From: Cristatella mucedo
Lineage: Eukaryota; Bryozoa; Phylactolaemata; Cristatellidae
Direction of reading: 5' to 3'
Assembly (NCBI GenBank): GCA_009760855.2
Contig: WPIO01000077.1
Span: 840,001 to 904,000 of the forward strand
Length of the DNA: 64,000 nt
Below the pieces are notes generated by a model. The model saw only the letters and a list, made by a program, of their open reading frames with translations. It was not told the DNA's origin and did no database searches. The translations under genes and the position numbers were made by a program. Each line of letters begins with the position of its first letter. Positions within the stretch are counted from its first letter, which is position 1. Positions 63,092 through 64,000 of the stretch are shown here, piece after piece.

Positions 63092-64000
63092 CTTAAAGAA
63101 AAAGCAAAACGTGGCAGGAGCCATTTCAGCAGCCACCGACAAAGGCTTCAGCAGTCATGTGACCTCCTTTCCGAGCATCTGCTCAAATGCTGAGCAGATG
63201 CTAGCTACGACCTGGCTGGGCTGCCGACGATGGAAATCAAAGCGCAGCCATTGCACGGCCAATCACCTGGCGCCTTGAACAGTGCCAACAATAGAAAACC
63301 ACGGCTCAGTGCCAGCACTGAGATAGGATCTGCAGATAACAGTTTTCAACATATGGTCCAGCCAAAATAGAGCAAACGTTTGGCCAGACCCCAGTTTTCT
63401 CACTCAGACAATTGACCGACCCTATCGGGCAGCCCCCTCCACAGCTCCAGGTGATTGGAAAATAGCTCCCCCCTCTCTAAACTGTCTGTGCTGCAATACT
63501 GCAGAATGCTGCCATTGCATACATGCAGGCTGGCATCTGCACTCGTCGCTTCGAAAGCCTTCAGACTACCATGCACTCTCTTTGCTTTGATATGCTCAAT
63601 ACTGATCCCGTTATGGTGATCGGGTAGCAGCACGACATCGTAGCAGGACTGCATGCTTCCTGCATAGTCGCAGAAAAGATCAGGCAGTTACGACATGCAT
63701 CTTGCATGACTTAGAAAGCCGTCAATTAATCACATTCCTTGTGCAAAAACAGTGCTGCAACCTTTGCTTTTTTCTCTATAGGTAACAAGCATGGATGTGG
63801 TTGTCTGCAATGTGCCACGCCCCCAAGTAGATGCATGTGCTGGCTGTACTAGGTCAAACAGGAAAGAGCAGTCTCTGGTGAGGTAGTCCTAAGGTCACGA
63901 CCCCAGGAGCCAGCACCACCCTTCCCCACCGTTTCCAGCACTTTTGCAACAATCATAAGCTGAGAGTGATGACTAGTAGGTGTCAGGTGAGCCGTGATGG
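63092..64000. other. SAE1 intron sequence continuing past the window
   Basis: No convincing SAE1 exon with the required phase was found up to 64000. A small inverted repeat (arms gcatctgctca/tgagcagatgc) lies near 63176-63202. Confidence 0.45.

Noticed and set aside
63400-63665. Possible further SAE1 exon on the minus strand (YDVVLLPDHHNGISIEHIK)
   Set aside because: It vaguely resembles the SAE1 block FDAVCLT...VDQI and follows a tatgcag acceptor. However, identity is very low, the GDVFGYHGY-type core is absent and no phase-2 donor fits the next exon at 63091.

Overview
This window is nuclear DNA from an animal. Four spliced or intact protein genes are recognisable: YPEL5, kinesin light chain (KLC), eIF5 and SAE1. 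They have GT-AG introns of about 80 to 200 bp in eIF5 and up to about 4 kb in KLC. The DNA is crowded with decayed non-LTR retrotransposons of the L2/CR1 type, tRNA-headed SINEs and long dinucleotide arrays. Nothing bacterial, organellar or viral was recognised. The phylum cannot be fixed from the sequence alone; a non-vertebrate metazoan is most likely, judged from moderate protein divergence and the retroelement style.

Layout. 1-9.7 kb is an intergenic retroelement field holding three LINE-A copies, one of them nearly full length (6.25-9.72 kb, minus). 9.7-13.5 kb is mostly unassigned, with an unidentified ORF pair near 10.2-10.8 kb and a CCAAT-box cluster near 12.1 kb. 13.9-17.5 kb is a large head-to-head array of a unit of about 178 bp, so its two halves are inverted copies. 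17.7-18.75 kb is YPEL5 (plus) with a CRE/ETS promoter-like block. 19-32.6 kb is repeats: a (GA)n array of about 265 bp, several LINE and SINE copies, a perfect 48-bp-armed palindrome at 26.84 kb, a decayed Tc1-like element and a GC-rich stretch without a clear gene. 32.8-49.64 kb is the complete KLC gene on the minus strand (12 coding exons, 736 aa), its introns stuffed with LINEs and microsatellites. 51.4-54.67 kb is eIF5 on the plus strand (10 coding exons, 476 aa, poly(A) signal present), divergent from KLC. 54.7-60.3 kb is repeats, including a long LINE-A copy. 60.33-60.62 kb is a small unidentified two-exon gene, and 60.78-63.09 kb is the 3' half of SAE1 (minus), whose 5' exons lie beyond the window.

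The genes are housekeeping genes and do not form one pathway: translation initiation (eIF5), microtubule cargo transport (KLC), SUMO activation (SAE1) and a CTLH-complex-associated zinc protein (YPEL5). The most interesting points are an out-of-frame upstream ORF overlapping the eIF5 start codon, the inverted 178-bp array, a SINE family whose 3' end copies the LINE-A 3' hairpin, inverted repeats flanking the middle exons of KLC, and an unidentified small gene immediately downstream of SAE1. Exon coordinates were derived by eye from reading frame, splice sites and known family sequences; none was computed.
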